Source: Beroe ovata
Taxonomy: Eukaryota > Ctenophora > Nuda > Beroida > Beroidae
Direction of reading: 5' to 3'
Assembly: GCA_946803715.1 (NCBI GenBank)
Contig: CAMPET010000044.1
Coordinates: 56,465-71,895 of the forward strand
Length of the DNA stretch: 15,431 nucleotides
Within the stretch, counting starts at the first letter, position 1. Each line of letters begins with the position of its first letter. The translations under genes were made by a program, and so were the position numbers. Shown in pieces: positions 1 to 9,255 of this stretch. A model generated the notes under the pieces. That model was given only the letters and a program-made list of their open reading frames with translations, was not told the DNA's origin and did no database searches.

Positions 1-222
1 TGACGTACTGGTGTCAGCGCATTCCATCGCAAGCATTCCTACGTCACAGTTATGAAGTGGTGTCAGCGAGTTGTGACGAATGGGGTACCCAATCGTCACA
101 AAGGCCCGTTCTGGCGTACTGGTGTCAGCAAATTCCATCGCAAGCATTCCTACGTCACAGTTATGAAGTGGTGTCAGCAAGTTGTGGCGAATAGGTACCC
201 CATTCGTCATAAAGGCACGTAA
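1..222. repeat. Two tandem copies of a 111-bp repeat at the window edge
   Basis: Copy 1 starts at 1 and copy 2 at 112. They match over nearly the whole unit with scattered substitutions. Each unit contains the word TGGTGTCAGC twice and an imperfect palindrome centred on a GGTACC core (72-100 in copy 1; its counterpart near 182-210 in copy 2). Copy 1 starts at the first base, so the array probably continues to the left. No coding potential is seen. It could be the end of a satellite or a fragment of a dispersed element. Confidence 0.85.
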
Positions 223-1204
223 TGGTCAATCAATTTTATCATCTGCATTTTATCATCTGCATTATTGAGGTTTCCACCAATTTGAAATTTTATTAGTTGA
301 CCGCTTCCCCCCTAAAACTTGGCTTGTCAATGATTTTGAAACATGTGTTTATAACGACATCAATCTGATGTGCTCGAAATTGTATCGTTGAGTAGCGCAA
401 TGTTGATTGTTGATAACGTGTGCACTATAATTCCCAGAGGGAATGGGAGATGACAGGTCACAACTTTTGCTCATATAAGGCGAGGGAGAATGTGTCGATT
501 CTTGATAATGGTAGTTTGGATGTCATTAGGTACTACAGCTATGATTTGACAGGAAGTCAACTTCCGTTGATAAGGAAGTAGAAATACGGACCAAATAACA
601 CTTACAACATGGAATAACACTTACATATAGCTATTGGAATGATGATGATAGCTAGCAGAGTCAGAACCAAGCAAACGAAGAGGGCACAATACTTCCGTCT
701 TTCACTCTGTGACATTTCCTTCCATTTCTCTCGCGCAGAACTCGGTTTCAGCTTCTTCAGACCCGAATTTTGGGAGGACTTGGGAACTCTGAGTGACGAG
801 GAAAATCGGATTTATTTCCTATGCCAAAGTTGGGGGAATTATATTGGAGAAAAGCGAGGGAGGCCAGGTTTTATCACTTACGGAGGGGCGTAAGACAGCT
901 CAACTTTTTCCTTCTTTACATCGTATCTATCCTCTGTGCTCTTCTCAGTGATTCTGATACCATCCAACTGAAATTTCACAACAATATCCACAAAATGTTT
1001 GCGTGGTGTGGCAGATGCTCGTATATAAGAATATGCAGAGTAAAGAATGTGCAGCGGACAATATATCGCATTTAGATATAAAATCCCTGTGTCGCTTTTT
1101 GGTGATTCAATTCGATTAAGAATGAAAGTGGTATGATACTACGGGATGGTTGGTATCGGGATCCCCACATCCTTATTACCACAAGGCACAAGATGACCTG
1201 GGAC
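223..1204. other. Intergenic stretch without a supported gene
   Basis: Only short open frames occur (for example 639-893 and 821-1075 on plus). They lack recognisable domains and splice context. This should be the 3' flank of the minus-strand gene ending at 1205. A possible AATAAA polyadenylation signal on the minus strand lies at 811-816. Confidence 0.5.
811..816 (-). terminator. Possible polyadenylation signal AATAAA
   Basis: The plus strand reads TTTATT, which is AATAAA on the minus strand, about 390 nt downstream of the predicted stop at 1205-1207. A hexamer this short is common in AT-rich DNA, so this is a weak call. Confidence 0.2.
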
Positions 1205-4092
1205 TTATCGACATACTTCTGTGAGTTTCTCCCCGCCATTGGAACCCTTGACTGCGTCATCGTCATCGTAATGAGGGTAACCCCCGCCCCCTCCTGGAAT
1301 GGGATCTATACAATAGTCTTGTGAGAATCATATATTATACATACACAAAGTGTATGTATACACATAGTGTATACATACATACATACACATTGTGTATTGC
1401 ACATACATTCAGTGTTTGCAAATCAGTAAATGCCACATCGAGAACGGCATAATTGGAGAGGGCTAACAAAATATGAAAATTAGACCACGTGACACGTTCC
1501 TCGATTTTCGTCGTCAAGTAAGTTTTCAATGATCAATCGCGGTCACGTAATAATGTCAATAATGCCGTCTTCTAAGTTTCACTTTATAAGGTCCATTGTG
1601 TTCGAAAGGATGTTATGATGACGCCCTTGCAAACACTTCTTACATCTAAAGCAGACAAAAACCATGTCCCCAATGACAAAGTTAAATCTGTCGCGAGATT
1701 TGAGGATGACAGAGATGATCGAATAATGGATTTCATGATTGAAGTTTGAAGTAGCCCCCATTATATTAATTTTACATTTGACATGTGACAGCTGACATTT
1801 AAACATGTTCGCGTAAATAATGACACTTAGTTAAAAGTCGCTTGCGATCAAACTGGATGGAATCAATAAAAGAATAAAGCTTTTCTTGGTATAATTAGCC
1901 GAAGGGGACAAATTTCCCACTGAATGACGCTTATGGAGAGGTTCCTACATTGAAACGAGGTGTAATGTATGCTGCTTCAAAGGGTTGGGAACGTAGGCTA
2001 TAATTATTGTGACTGCAAAAGAGTTGGAATAACGGTTTCACATAGACTCAATGGTATCCAATAAAAGTGAGGTTTTTATCAACAATCTGCCCCNAATGAC
2101 ACTTAGTTAAAAGTCGCTTGCGATCAAAACTGGATGGAATCAATAAAAGAATAAAGCTTTTCTTGGTATAATTAACCGAAGGGGACAAATTTCCCACTGA
2201 ATGACGCATATGGATAAGTTCCTACATCGAACCGAGGTGTAATGTATGCTGCTTCAAAGGGTTGGGAACGTAGGCTATAATAATTATTGTGACTGGAAAA
2301 GAGTTGGAATAACGGGTTGACATAGACTCAATTGTATCCAAGTATGAAAGTGAGGTTTTTATCAACATTCTGCCCCCCCCCTTCAAAACATTGATATTTC
2401 CGATCATCAGCTGCCGACACACATATCCACATATATCCACTGCTGCTGCGTGAAACACTAATATATCACCTGACACAGGAGAGTTACGACCACAGTGGTC
2501 GCCTCCCGTCGACCCCTGGCTGCCCAGCGACCCCCCTCCGGGAATTGGAGTGTAGGTGGGCGACCCCATTAGTTTTGGGGAGGTGTAAACAGCGGCGGCA
2601 GATCGGTAGTGAGATGAAGTGAGGATTTTGGAGGACTCAGATTCAGTTGACTGAAGGAGGGGTGAGTGGATCCCCTCTTCGGGCAGCGCTGTGGAGTGGT
2701 GTGCAGGGGACCCGAAATAGAGCTTGCAGTTTGGACTGGATCTAAATCCGGCTGGCGGGGTCTGCAGTTCGGTAGAAGTGGTCGGGTAGCAGTCCGGCAT
2801 GTCGGTTGAGGGTGAGAACTCGAATGAGGTGAGTGTGCCGCCACGATGGGGAATGAGCGGCGTTCGGGGGGAAGTGAGTGGCGAGTTGGGGGATTTAGTG
2901 GAAAATGGGGATTTGGTGGAAAATGGGGATTTCAGGAATAGAGGTGACAGGGGCGAAGCAGGGGTGTTCGGAGGGGGGTCGTGGATCTGAGGCCAGTCAT
3001 ATCTGGTGTCTGGGAAAAAGAGCAAATCATGTAGGATTTTAATCTATCCATAGCATGGATATATCCATAGCATAGATCACGCCCCAGAAATCATGTCTTA
3101 TTACAGTTGATCACGTCTCATATTAGTCCACCTATCTCACAGAAAATTTGAAGTTCATCCTAACCTTGTTGAGGCGGATCTCCACGCTTATCGTCGTATC
3201 GATACGATCCTGTTCTGTTAGATGCACGGTCATCGTATGGCTGGTTTGAACCTCTATACGAGTCACTACGATCGTCATACTGTCGTCTCCTGTCCTCTGG
3301 ATAGGAGTCGTACTTGTCCCGTCTATACGAGCCATGATCACTCGGTGTAGCTCGGTATCGCTCGTCATACGGGTCACGCCGGTCGTCGTAGTTGTCACGC
3401 CGGTCATCATAATTATCACGCCGGCCGTCATAATTGTCACGCCGGTCATCATAATTGTCACGCCGGTCGTCATATCGATCCCTGGAATCAAAGGACCCCT
3501 GATATCGCGCCTCTGGTTGTCGATAAGGGTAATCATCTGGCCTGAAAAGAGAGGAAAAGATCATATTGTCGCTAACTTATTCGAGTCATCATTTACTCAA
3601 ATTGTTTCATGCTAGATCAGATAGCATAAAGACGGTCCCGACATGCCATTTAGTGCTAATCAGAGTCATGCTGATAGAGTACTTGGTAGGTATGAAGATT
3701 ATGCCATCTTCGCAACTCTACCGGGTCAAAAACGAGGGGATAACTTTTCGCGGTGGTAACAAATACTTCCATATTTGATCAAAAATCTGTGCTTATGTTG
3801 CGACCATCGTCTATCGACCGGGATGATTGGACATAATATTATCCATTATCCATTGACCATGAGATACTTCGCGCACTGACACAAAACTCGTCATATAGTG
3901 ATCTAACTCCGACTTCTTAAGATCATTCCTCAACTCTCTCCCCTCTGCCACCCCCCTCTCTTTCAAAGAGAGAGAGACTCTCTTGTTTTACCTGTAACTG
4001 TTATCCGAGGAGGGAGGGTACCCGGTTCCAATGCCTCCAGCTGCGGTGTAAGGGGTGTACTCTCCTCTGTTGTCACGTGGATACCTGTTCAT
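1205..4092 (-). CDS. Unrecognised low-complexity Tyr/Asp/Arg- and Ser-Pro-rich protein, four exons
   Basis: Predicted exons on minus: A 4092-3992, B 3541-3165, C 3009-2470, D 1317-1205, about 376 residues. Junctions keep frame (AG+G gives Arg34, G+AC gives Asp160, G+AC gives Asp340). Acceptors of B and C have good pyrimidine tracts; D's acceptor and C's donor (GTGATA) are weaker. Residues 1-54 are rich in Tyr and Pro. Residues 55-96 are six heptads of the type DNYDDRR. Exon C begins with nine Ser/Thr-Pro sites, including a duplicated KSPFST. The D exon has a Gly run, an Asp run and ends EKLTEVCR; its PIPGGG motif also occurs in exon C, which supports joining them. No membrane segment or known domain is seen, and most of it is probably disordered. 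The start could lie further upstream, since an acceptor-like site (exon from 4096) precedes the first Met. If donor 2470 is not used, exon C would read on to a stop near 2222. No function is proposed. Confidence 0.6.
1331..1412. repeat. Imperfect TATACATACACA-type simple repeat
   Basis: About four diverged units alternate ATACATACACA-like and GTGTATGTATAC-like segments, so the tract can fold on itself. It lies in the predicted intron between exons C and D of the left-most gene, just upstream (in gene sense) of the D acceptor. Confidence 0.7.
1819..2376. repeat. Direct duplication of about 275 bp around a single N (2094)
   Basis: Left copy 1819-2093 and right copy 2095 to about 2376 both start AATGACACTTAG and run through the same sequence to a poly-C run. 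The left copy stops in that run, next to the N. Differences are scattered substitutions and small indels, roughly 5 percent by eye. The arrangement fits two allelic contig ends placed side by side. It lies in the predicted C-D intron. Confidence 0.9.
3355..3480 (-). repeat. Coding minisatellite, six 21-bp units (heptad DNYDDRR)
   Basis: Inside exon B of the left-most gene, six consecutive 21-bp units encode DRYDDRR, DNYDDRR, DNYDGRR, DNYDDRR, DNYDDRR and DPYDERY. The middle units are almost identical in DNA, which points to recent expansion by slippage or unequal exchange. Unit number is likely to vary between alleles. Charges alternate closely, and a Tyr recurs every seven residues. Confidence 0.9.
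3956..3982. repeat. Short CT/GA-rich inverted repeat in an intron
   Basis: CTCTCTTT at 3956-3963 faces AAAGAGAG at 3965-3972 and further GA-rich sequence. It sits 10-35 nt inside the A-B intron from the donor at 3991, so it could fold in the pre-mRNA. It may be simple sequence only. Confidence 0.5.
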
Positions 4093-4096
4093 GTCA

Positions 4097-5282
4097 CTAT
4101 AATCCAGAATATAGGGCGTTACAGAACTGGTATTACTATAGCTGGAGTAGAACTCGACTTGGCATGTGATGCTGGCGTGTGTGTGCAGCTGTACTCTGTA
4201 GCATAGCTTACATGTGCAGCAAGATAAACTAGATTTTGCTGATAGACACTTTACGCGAAAAAAATTGATGGCGTAGTTAAACCAGTAGACTTATTTAAAT
4301 AATGAGCTTGAGCTTGTGGACTAAAGTTGGGTAAACCGTGAATTGCTGCAGCTCATGGTTATGTTGGAATCTGATGCTAGATGTACCACTGTCCCAGCCT
4401 CTCTTGCCAGCATTTGGATTCTTATATTTCAACTGAAGTCTACATTGTACAGTTGACTCGAATCATTGTGAAGGAATTAGTCTATCATTACACGGTCTTG
4501 CCCACTTAACTGTTGATTATACATGAGCAAAACATCAATCACCCAGCAATCAAGAGTTGGATTAATTAATCATGATGAACATGAAACATACATATTCAAT
4601 GAAACAGAGGATAATTGCTAACATAATGCATTTAAATAAACAGGAGGAAAATAAACATTAAACAATTTTGAAAACGAATTATAGATAAACAATAAACAAC
4701 TTATAGATAAACTCAATATGTGGTGAAAAATAAACTTGGGACATCGGTTTTTTAACTGTGAAAATAAACCGGTTGAAAATAAACCACAATAAATTAAAAA
4801 CCCTTTACTTCATTCTGATTTGTAATTCAAAATAGAAACACTTCAAATATGACAATATGTCACCAAGTAGGATAAAATTGCCTAAAAAGCAATACACCGT
4901 CTCTTAACTCATACCTCAACAATTGCTAATCTTAGTCTGCGTCTTAAGCGTTTCTTGGTTCAAATAGCTGGCCTTGCACATCAATTATAATTCTTGGGGT
5001 CTGAAAACAACACTGATCTAGCTTAACAGTTTTATATGAGGTCGTATGAAAGCTTACACCACGTTATATGCTTCCAACAGTGCTTTACACAGCCAAATAA
5101 AAACGCCTATTATACGGTGCAATGAAATTGAAGCTTATATGGGTTATTCAAAACTCAATGCAAGGGCAGCAGACTTTACGCGCATGAAACTACAATCAGT
5201 AAACAGCACAGCAACTGGATTAGTCATTAGACGTAAACTAAGCAATGTATGCAAGCTATGAATTGAAGTGTGTGATGCTAAA
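4097..5282. other. AT-rich spacer between the two unrecognised genes
   Basis: Open frames here are short (for example 5046-5261 on plus) and show no domain or splice support. The region is the 3' flank of the zinc-knuckle gene and the presumed upstream region of the gene starting at 4092. No AATAAA on the minus strand was found. It contains the ATAAAC cluster listed separately. Confidence 0.5.
4636..4785 (+). promoter_or_regulatory. Cluster of ATAAAC motifs, possible forkhead-type sites
   Basis: Four ATAAACA words (4636-4642, 4651-4657, 4685-4691, 4692-4698) plus ATAAACT or ATAAACC at about 4707, 4729, 4764 and 4779 occur in 150 bp. ATAAACA fits the forkhead core RYAAAYA. The cluster lies 540-700 bp upstream of the predicted start at 4092. 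In AT-rich DNA this could equally be a degenerate simple repeat. Confidence 0.3.
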
Positions 5283-6980
5283 TCAAGCCCCTATGTATTT
5301 CATCGATTCTGCAACCACCTCCATGAACTTTTCATCATCACTCTTGTCAGGATTTTTCTTCTCGTCAGACGACATTGCTTCCTCCCTAGTCACTGAAGAT
5401 CTGGCAGTCTGAAAGCTGGGAGTAGACAGGCTATCCTCATCCTCATCAGAAGTGAATAAGCCAACTTCAGAATCAGAACTCATTATTGAAGCAGTTGCTG
5501 ATAGGTTAAAACTCATCTCAGAATCTCCCTCTTTAGATAAAGGTGTTACATGGAGGGGTTCAGAAGTTCCGTTGCTTGGATTAGGTCCGGATTCGTCAAC
5601 AATTGCATCTTTGGGTGTCAAGGGCGGGGGAATTTCTATAACTCTGAGAACTTGATTGCGTGTAAATCTCTTAGTTTTCCTTACCCTCTTTCTATTGTCT
5701 AATTTAGGTTTTGGGCTTGGTGGAACGGGATCAGGAAGAGTGTATGTTGTATTCCGGATTTTAGAAGGCATGGTATGGATATCTGGCTCAGATGGAGTGA
5801 TTTCAGTAAAACAAGTTATGTTATTGCAATTCTCGTGATGCCCTTTCTTAGGAACAAGCAAGTTTGATATTGATGAGACACCGGGACTGAGTGTAGCTTT
5901 CATTTTGTGATGTTCATCAGGGATGGAGATGTCTCCTTGGCTTGTTGCTGGCAGAGTTGCTGTCACAACTGGAACCGCAAATTTAGCCTCGTATGATGAG
6001 GGAGTATCGACTGCATTAACCTGACTTGAGGTTTCTTTTGGTTTGAACGTCCTCTTATTTCTATCAGGAACAAAGTTGGTTCCGACTGTGGTACTATCAA
6101 TAGCTGTCTTGAACGATCTCATTCTCTGGTTCAATTGTTGGATACGTTTATGATGACCAGCTACATGAGCGTTGATGGTGACCATGTCTGCTGGATAGTG
6201 GAGGAACATTGTATTAGGACAATTCACAGGATCATGCTCTGGTATGAGATGCCGGCAGTTATAACAAACAGACGGCCAAGACAGGTTTCTTCTCCCCTTT
6301 TCCATTGTGGGACATTTACTAGGGTGGTGCCTAGGGAGTTCAGCTGTACATTGCAAGCACATGGATACATTGAATATCGGCTGCGTTGATGAATTATCTC
6401 GGGGTAGGTAGTTGAATGGATAGCTAGTGGTAGTGTTTGAGTATTGACATGATGACAAGGTCGTGCTGATTGGTGTTGATTCTTGTTGTGATACATTTGT
6501 GGGAGTTTTATTCCAATTGTTGAAATCATAGTAGGGAAAGTTTCCAATACCGTAGTAGGGATACATTGGATGTGGATAGTATGTGCCACTAGTGTAAGTC
6601 TGATATGGTGATGGCAGCGTGAAATTAGGAGGACATGCTTTTTCATGCATTTGCATAACTCTGAAAAAAATGATGCAATCAGCGTTACAGCATATGATAA
6701 TTTTCAGTACCTATTCACAAACATGAATGTTTCAGCAGCGGCCATGAATTATGATCCAACAATGATCATAAGCACATGCAAATTACAAACAGATAATAAT
6801 TAAAGGAGATTATTATTCATTTTTACAATGAAAGGTATCCCAGTCATAAACAAACCGTCTATCTTCATTGTTAATGGAGTTTATGTGACTGCCAGCGTGG
6901 CTCTGACTTTGGTGTCCAATGCTATCACTGTAGCTGGGCGGGGCTCTTGGAATGTAGCTCCCATCTCCATAGCTAGTCAT
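5283..6980 (-). CDS. Unrecognised protein with two tandem CX2CX6HX4C zinc-knuckle-like motifs
   Basis: The main exon runs 6660-5283. It is preceded by a poly-T tract and TTTCAG acceptor, so its first Met (6656) is not the natural start. A likely 5' exon is 6982-6856, with a clean acceptor (CTTTTTACAG), Met at 6980 and donor GTTTGT. CG joins A as Arg42, giving 500 residues. In main-exon numbering from Met 6656: a Tyr/Pro-rich N-terminus (about 17-46); knuckles Cys100-Cys103-His110-Cys115 and Cys131-Cys134-His141-Cys146; a short helical stretch (about 164-187); a basic cluster of Lys/Arg at 317-331 that could be a nuclear signal; and an acidic, Ser-rich tail from about 395. The knuckles resemble CCHC nucleic-acid-binding motifs but have six rather than four residues before His. 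Nuclear or RNA-related work is an inference only. The reading frame is secure; the 5' exon and its donor are less so. Confidence 0.72.
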
Positions 6981-6982
6981 CC

Positions 6983-7236
6983 CTGTAAAAAGCCAGTGTA
7001 TTTTCGATCTTTATAGTTCACAACGAGAAACAGGTACGGGATGACAAATTTTCTTATATTTAAATTGTCTTTCTAATGCAATCAAAACACAACAACTTGA
7101 TATAACATGAAGTTAATGAAAGACGGATAAGGTACAGAAGTAATGATATATACATGTGTTATTTACAAATCAACAAATCAAATATAATACTTTTACTGGT
7201 CAGATTATAACTAGGTATCATGTTGCCATAAAGATG
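6983..7236. other. Short spacer between NPHP1 and the zinc-knuckle gene
   Basis: About 250 bp separate the NPHP1 stop from the acceptor before the next predicted start on the same strand. It must hold the NPHP1 3' end and any upstream exon or promoter of the next gene. No canonical AATAAA on the minus strand was seen. Confidence 0.5.
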
Positions 7237-9159
7237 CTAGATATTGACGAAATACTGCTTGTAAATTGGGACATATGTCAACTCAGACACATCAAATGGC
7301 AGATGAGGTCCTTCTTTAGTAAATAAGGAGAGACCACCTTGGTTAGCGACTCCCAAAGCAGTATTTAACTGATCATTGATCTCAATCCTTGTGGCTGGGT
7401 GATGGGCAAGTTGTGGCTTGCTACCTGCAAGCATGGGCCATATTGTTGATTTCAGTAGATCCTCCAGAAACTTCCTCATGAACTTTTGATCCTTTTTATC
7501 AACTCTGCGTAAATCTTTGGCTCTTTCTGCATATGTTCGTTTGAAGACATCCATTAGGACTGGTTGGTCAGCCATATCCAACATGATGGATAATGTTGGA
7601 TCAAACTTTACTCCATGCTCACTGTTGTTTGAATCCTTGAGGAGGGATTCTCCACAAGCTCTTCTGAATAGTGCAATTGTTTTGATGTGAAGTGTACTGA
7701 GTAGTATTGTACTAGGAAGTTGAGCAATGACTCGTTCCTTGAATCGTGATATGGTCGTTATGCTCAGATTTATTTCTGGTTTAGAAGCTCTACCGAAGGT
7801 CTTCCTCAATGGCCATCCCTCATCTACTTCGATACCAGACTGAAATGGAAGACCACCATATAGTGGGATGGTCCGAGTTTTGTTAGGCACAGGGACACCA
7901 TTAGGTTGGAAGAGAGGCATGAAAGTCCATGCAACACAAACTTCAAACAGTTCTCCTGATTCACTGTTCCTATGCACAGTGCAAGCCTCAAGTAAGATTC
8001 CCAAATTAGCATCACTTGTCTCAATTCTGCAGATGGACTTTGGGTAGAACCATGACCCATTATTACGTAGCAGTTTCCATGTACAGGGGTCAGAAGTGCT
8101 CCATGCACAGTTGATGGTGTGAATGTTACTCAAAAAGAACTTGTCACCACTCATTCTTGTAGTAATGGCCATATGAATTCTCCTGGCAATTATCTGAGCA
8201 TTTGCTTTAGGTGGTGGTAAGTTTCTGAGCATGTTGATAGTTATTATTCTGTTTATGCTTGTAACTGGAACCAGTCTGTTATTAGGGAGGTCCCAATTGA
8301 GATCCTTGTATGATATACAAGTTGCAGAAAGTCTTGGATGAAGCCAAGTACTGAGGAGATAACTATTGTTGTTTGTTAAAAACTGGATAAAGGTTGAGGG
8401 CCTTGAACCAGAATGCAGCACAAGCAAGGTTTTCAGCTGCTCAAACTTGACATCCTTCATGATTTCTCTCCCTAGACCAACTTCTTTACTTTCTTCGAGA
8501 CACAGAATTTTCATGAAGTTGCTGGGAACCATGCCTGACGCACCTGACTCCAAGTCTTCTGCTTCCCACCAGCCATCACGTCTCTGGGACTTAACTGAAA
8601 ACTTGGCTCCTTTTGAAAATGACAAGTCACCAGCTTCTTGAGCAGTGTAATTTCCAATTGCCTCACACAATATACTGTTAACTGTACTGGATTCAAATGA
8701 TTCTGTAGCTTCTGAGTAATCATCTTCTTCTAACTCATCATCTTCACCTTCATCAATGTCCTCCTCTTCAATATCATCTTCATATTCATCATCTTCATCA
8801 ATATCATCTTCTTCAGATTCATCATCCTCTTCAAATCTATCTTCTTCATTATCAGAAAGCTCATCTGATTGAACTGATCTGAAGTAGTCAGCTTCTACAT
8901 CACTTCTTCCTAGAGCTTCAATTCTGTCAATAAGAGATGTAAGTAACAGCTTGATATGTTCAAATTCCTCTTCACAAAGGCTCTTATCAAGCTTTTGCTG
9001 TTTAGAAGCATCTTGTAAAAGTCCTTTTGCTTTTCTCAAGAGATCTTGTTGTATTGTCATGTCTGCATCACTCACATTAAATAGCTTATCATTGCACTGT
9101 TGCTTCAAAAGTTCCACCTTCTTTGTTAAAGCAATGCTTTGTTTTGAACTTTGTGTCAT
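7237..9159 (-). CDS. NPHP1: Nephrocystin-1, single-exon gene
   Basis: One uninterrupted 640-residue frame matches nephrocystin-1 in order and sequence. Residues 5-80 form a helical, coiled-coil-like N-terminus. Residues 99-153 are a strongly Asp/Glu-rich stretch. Residues 165-219 are an SH3 domain with AIGNY, the tryptophan pair W197-W198 and VPSNF. The rest (about 230-640) is the nephrocystin homology region, including FFLSNIHTI, LGILLEACT and the end motif LPFDVSELTY. In animals this protein acts with NPHP4 and NPHP8/RPGRIP1L at the ciliary transition zone and at cell junctions. Length is somewhat below the human protein (about 730 residues). The acidic stretch after the SH3 found in the human protein is essentially absent. 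The start at 9159 gives a complete N-terminus; an acceptor-like TTATAG sits just before it, so a 5' untranslated exon is possible. The absence of introns contrasts with the nine-exon neighbour. Confidence 0.96.
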   Translation of the reverse strand: MTQSSKQSIALTKKVELLKQQCNDKLFNVSDADMTIQQDLLRKAKGLLQDASKQQKLDKSLCEEEFEHIKLLLTSLIDRIEALGRSDVEADYFRSVQSDELSDNEEDRFEEDDESEEDDIDEDDEYEDDIEEEDIDEGEDDELEEDDYSEATESFESSTVNSILCEAIGNYTAQEAGDLSFSKGAKFSVKSQRRDGWWEAEDLESGASGMVPSNFMKILCLEESKEVGLGREIMKDVKFEQLKTLLVLHSGSRPSTFIQFLTNNNSYLLSTWLHPRLSATCISYKDLNWDLPNNRLVPVTSINRIITINMLRNLPPPKANAQIIARRIHMAITTRMSGDKFFLSNIHTINCAWSTSDPCTWKLLRNNGSWFYPKSICRIETSDANLGILLEACTVHRNSESGELFEVCVAWTFMPLFQPNGVPVPNKTRTIPLYGGLPFQSGIEVDEGWPLRKTFGRASKPEINLSITTISRFKERVIAQLPSTILLSTLHIKTIALFRRACGESLLKDSNNSEHGVKFDPTLSIMLDMADQPVLMDVFKRTYAERAKDLRRVDKKDQKFMRKFLEDLLKSTIWPMLAGSKPQLAHHPATRIEINDQLNTALGVANQGGLSLFTKEGPHLPFDVSELTYVPIYKQYFVNI

Positions 9160-9255
9160 CCTATAATTTCCCCTATTAAATTAATTTCCATTGTTATCAA
9201 ACAAGCACTACAGTAATAATTTTTGAGTATTCAATTAAATAGCCATAACTCCTTA

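Noticed and set aside
639-893. 84-residue plus-strand open frame, and the overlapping one at 821-1075
   Set aside because: No recognisable domain, no splice context and ordinary length for chance frames in this composition.
1579-1806. 75-residue minus-strand open frame with a CFRCKKC motif
   Set aside because: It lies in the predicted C-D intron, ends without support and matches no family; the two closely spaced cysteine pairs alone are not enough.
2222-2469. Extension of exon C to a stop near 2222
   Set aside because: The extra residues lose the Pro/Ser composition and run into the duplicated intron-like sequence; a CAG|GTGATA donor in phase with exon D is available. Kept only as an alternative.
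3355-3480. Regular 21-bp repeats as a CRISPR-like array
   Set aside because: Units are contiguous without spacers and encode in-frame heptads within an exon.
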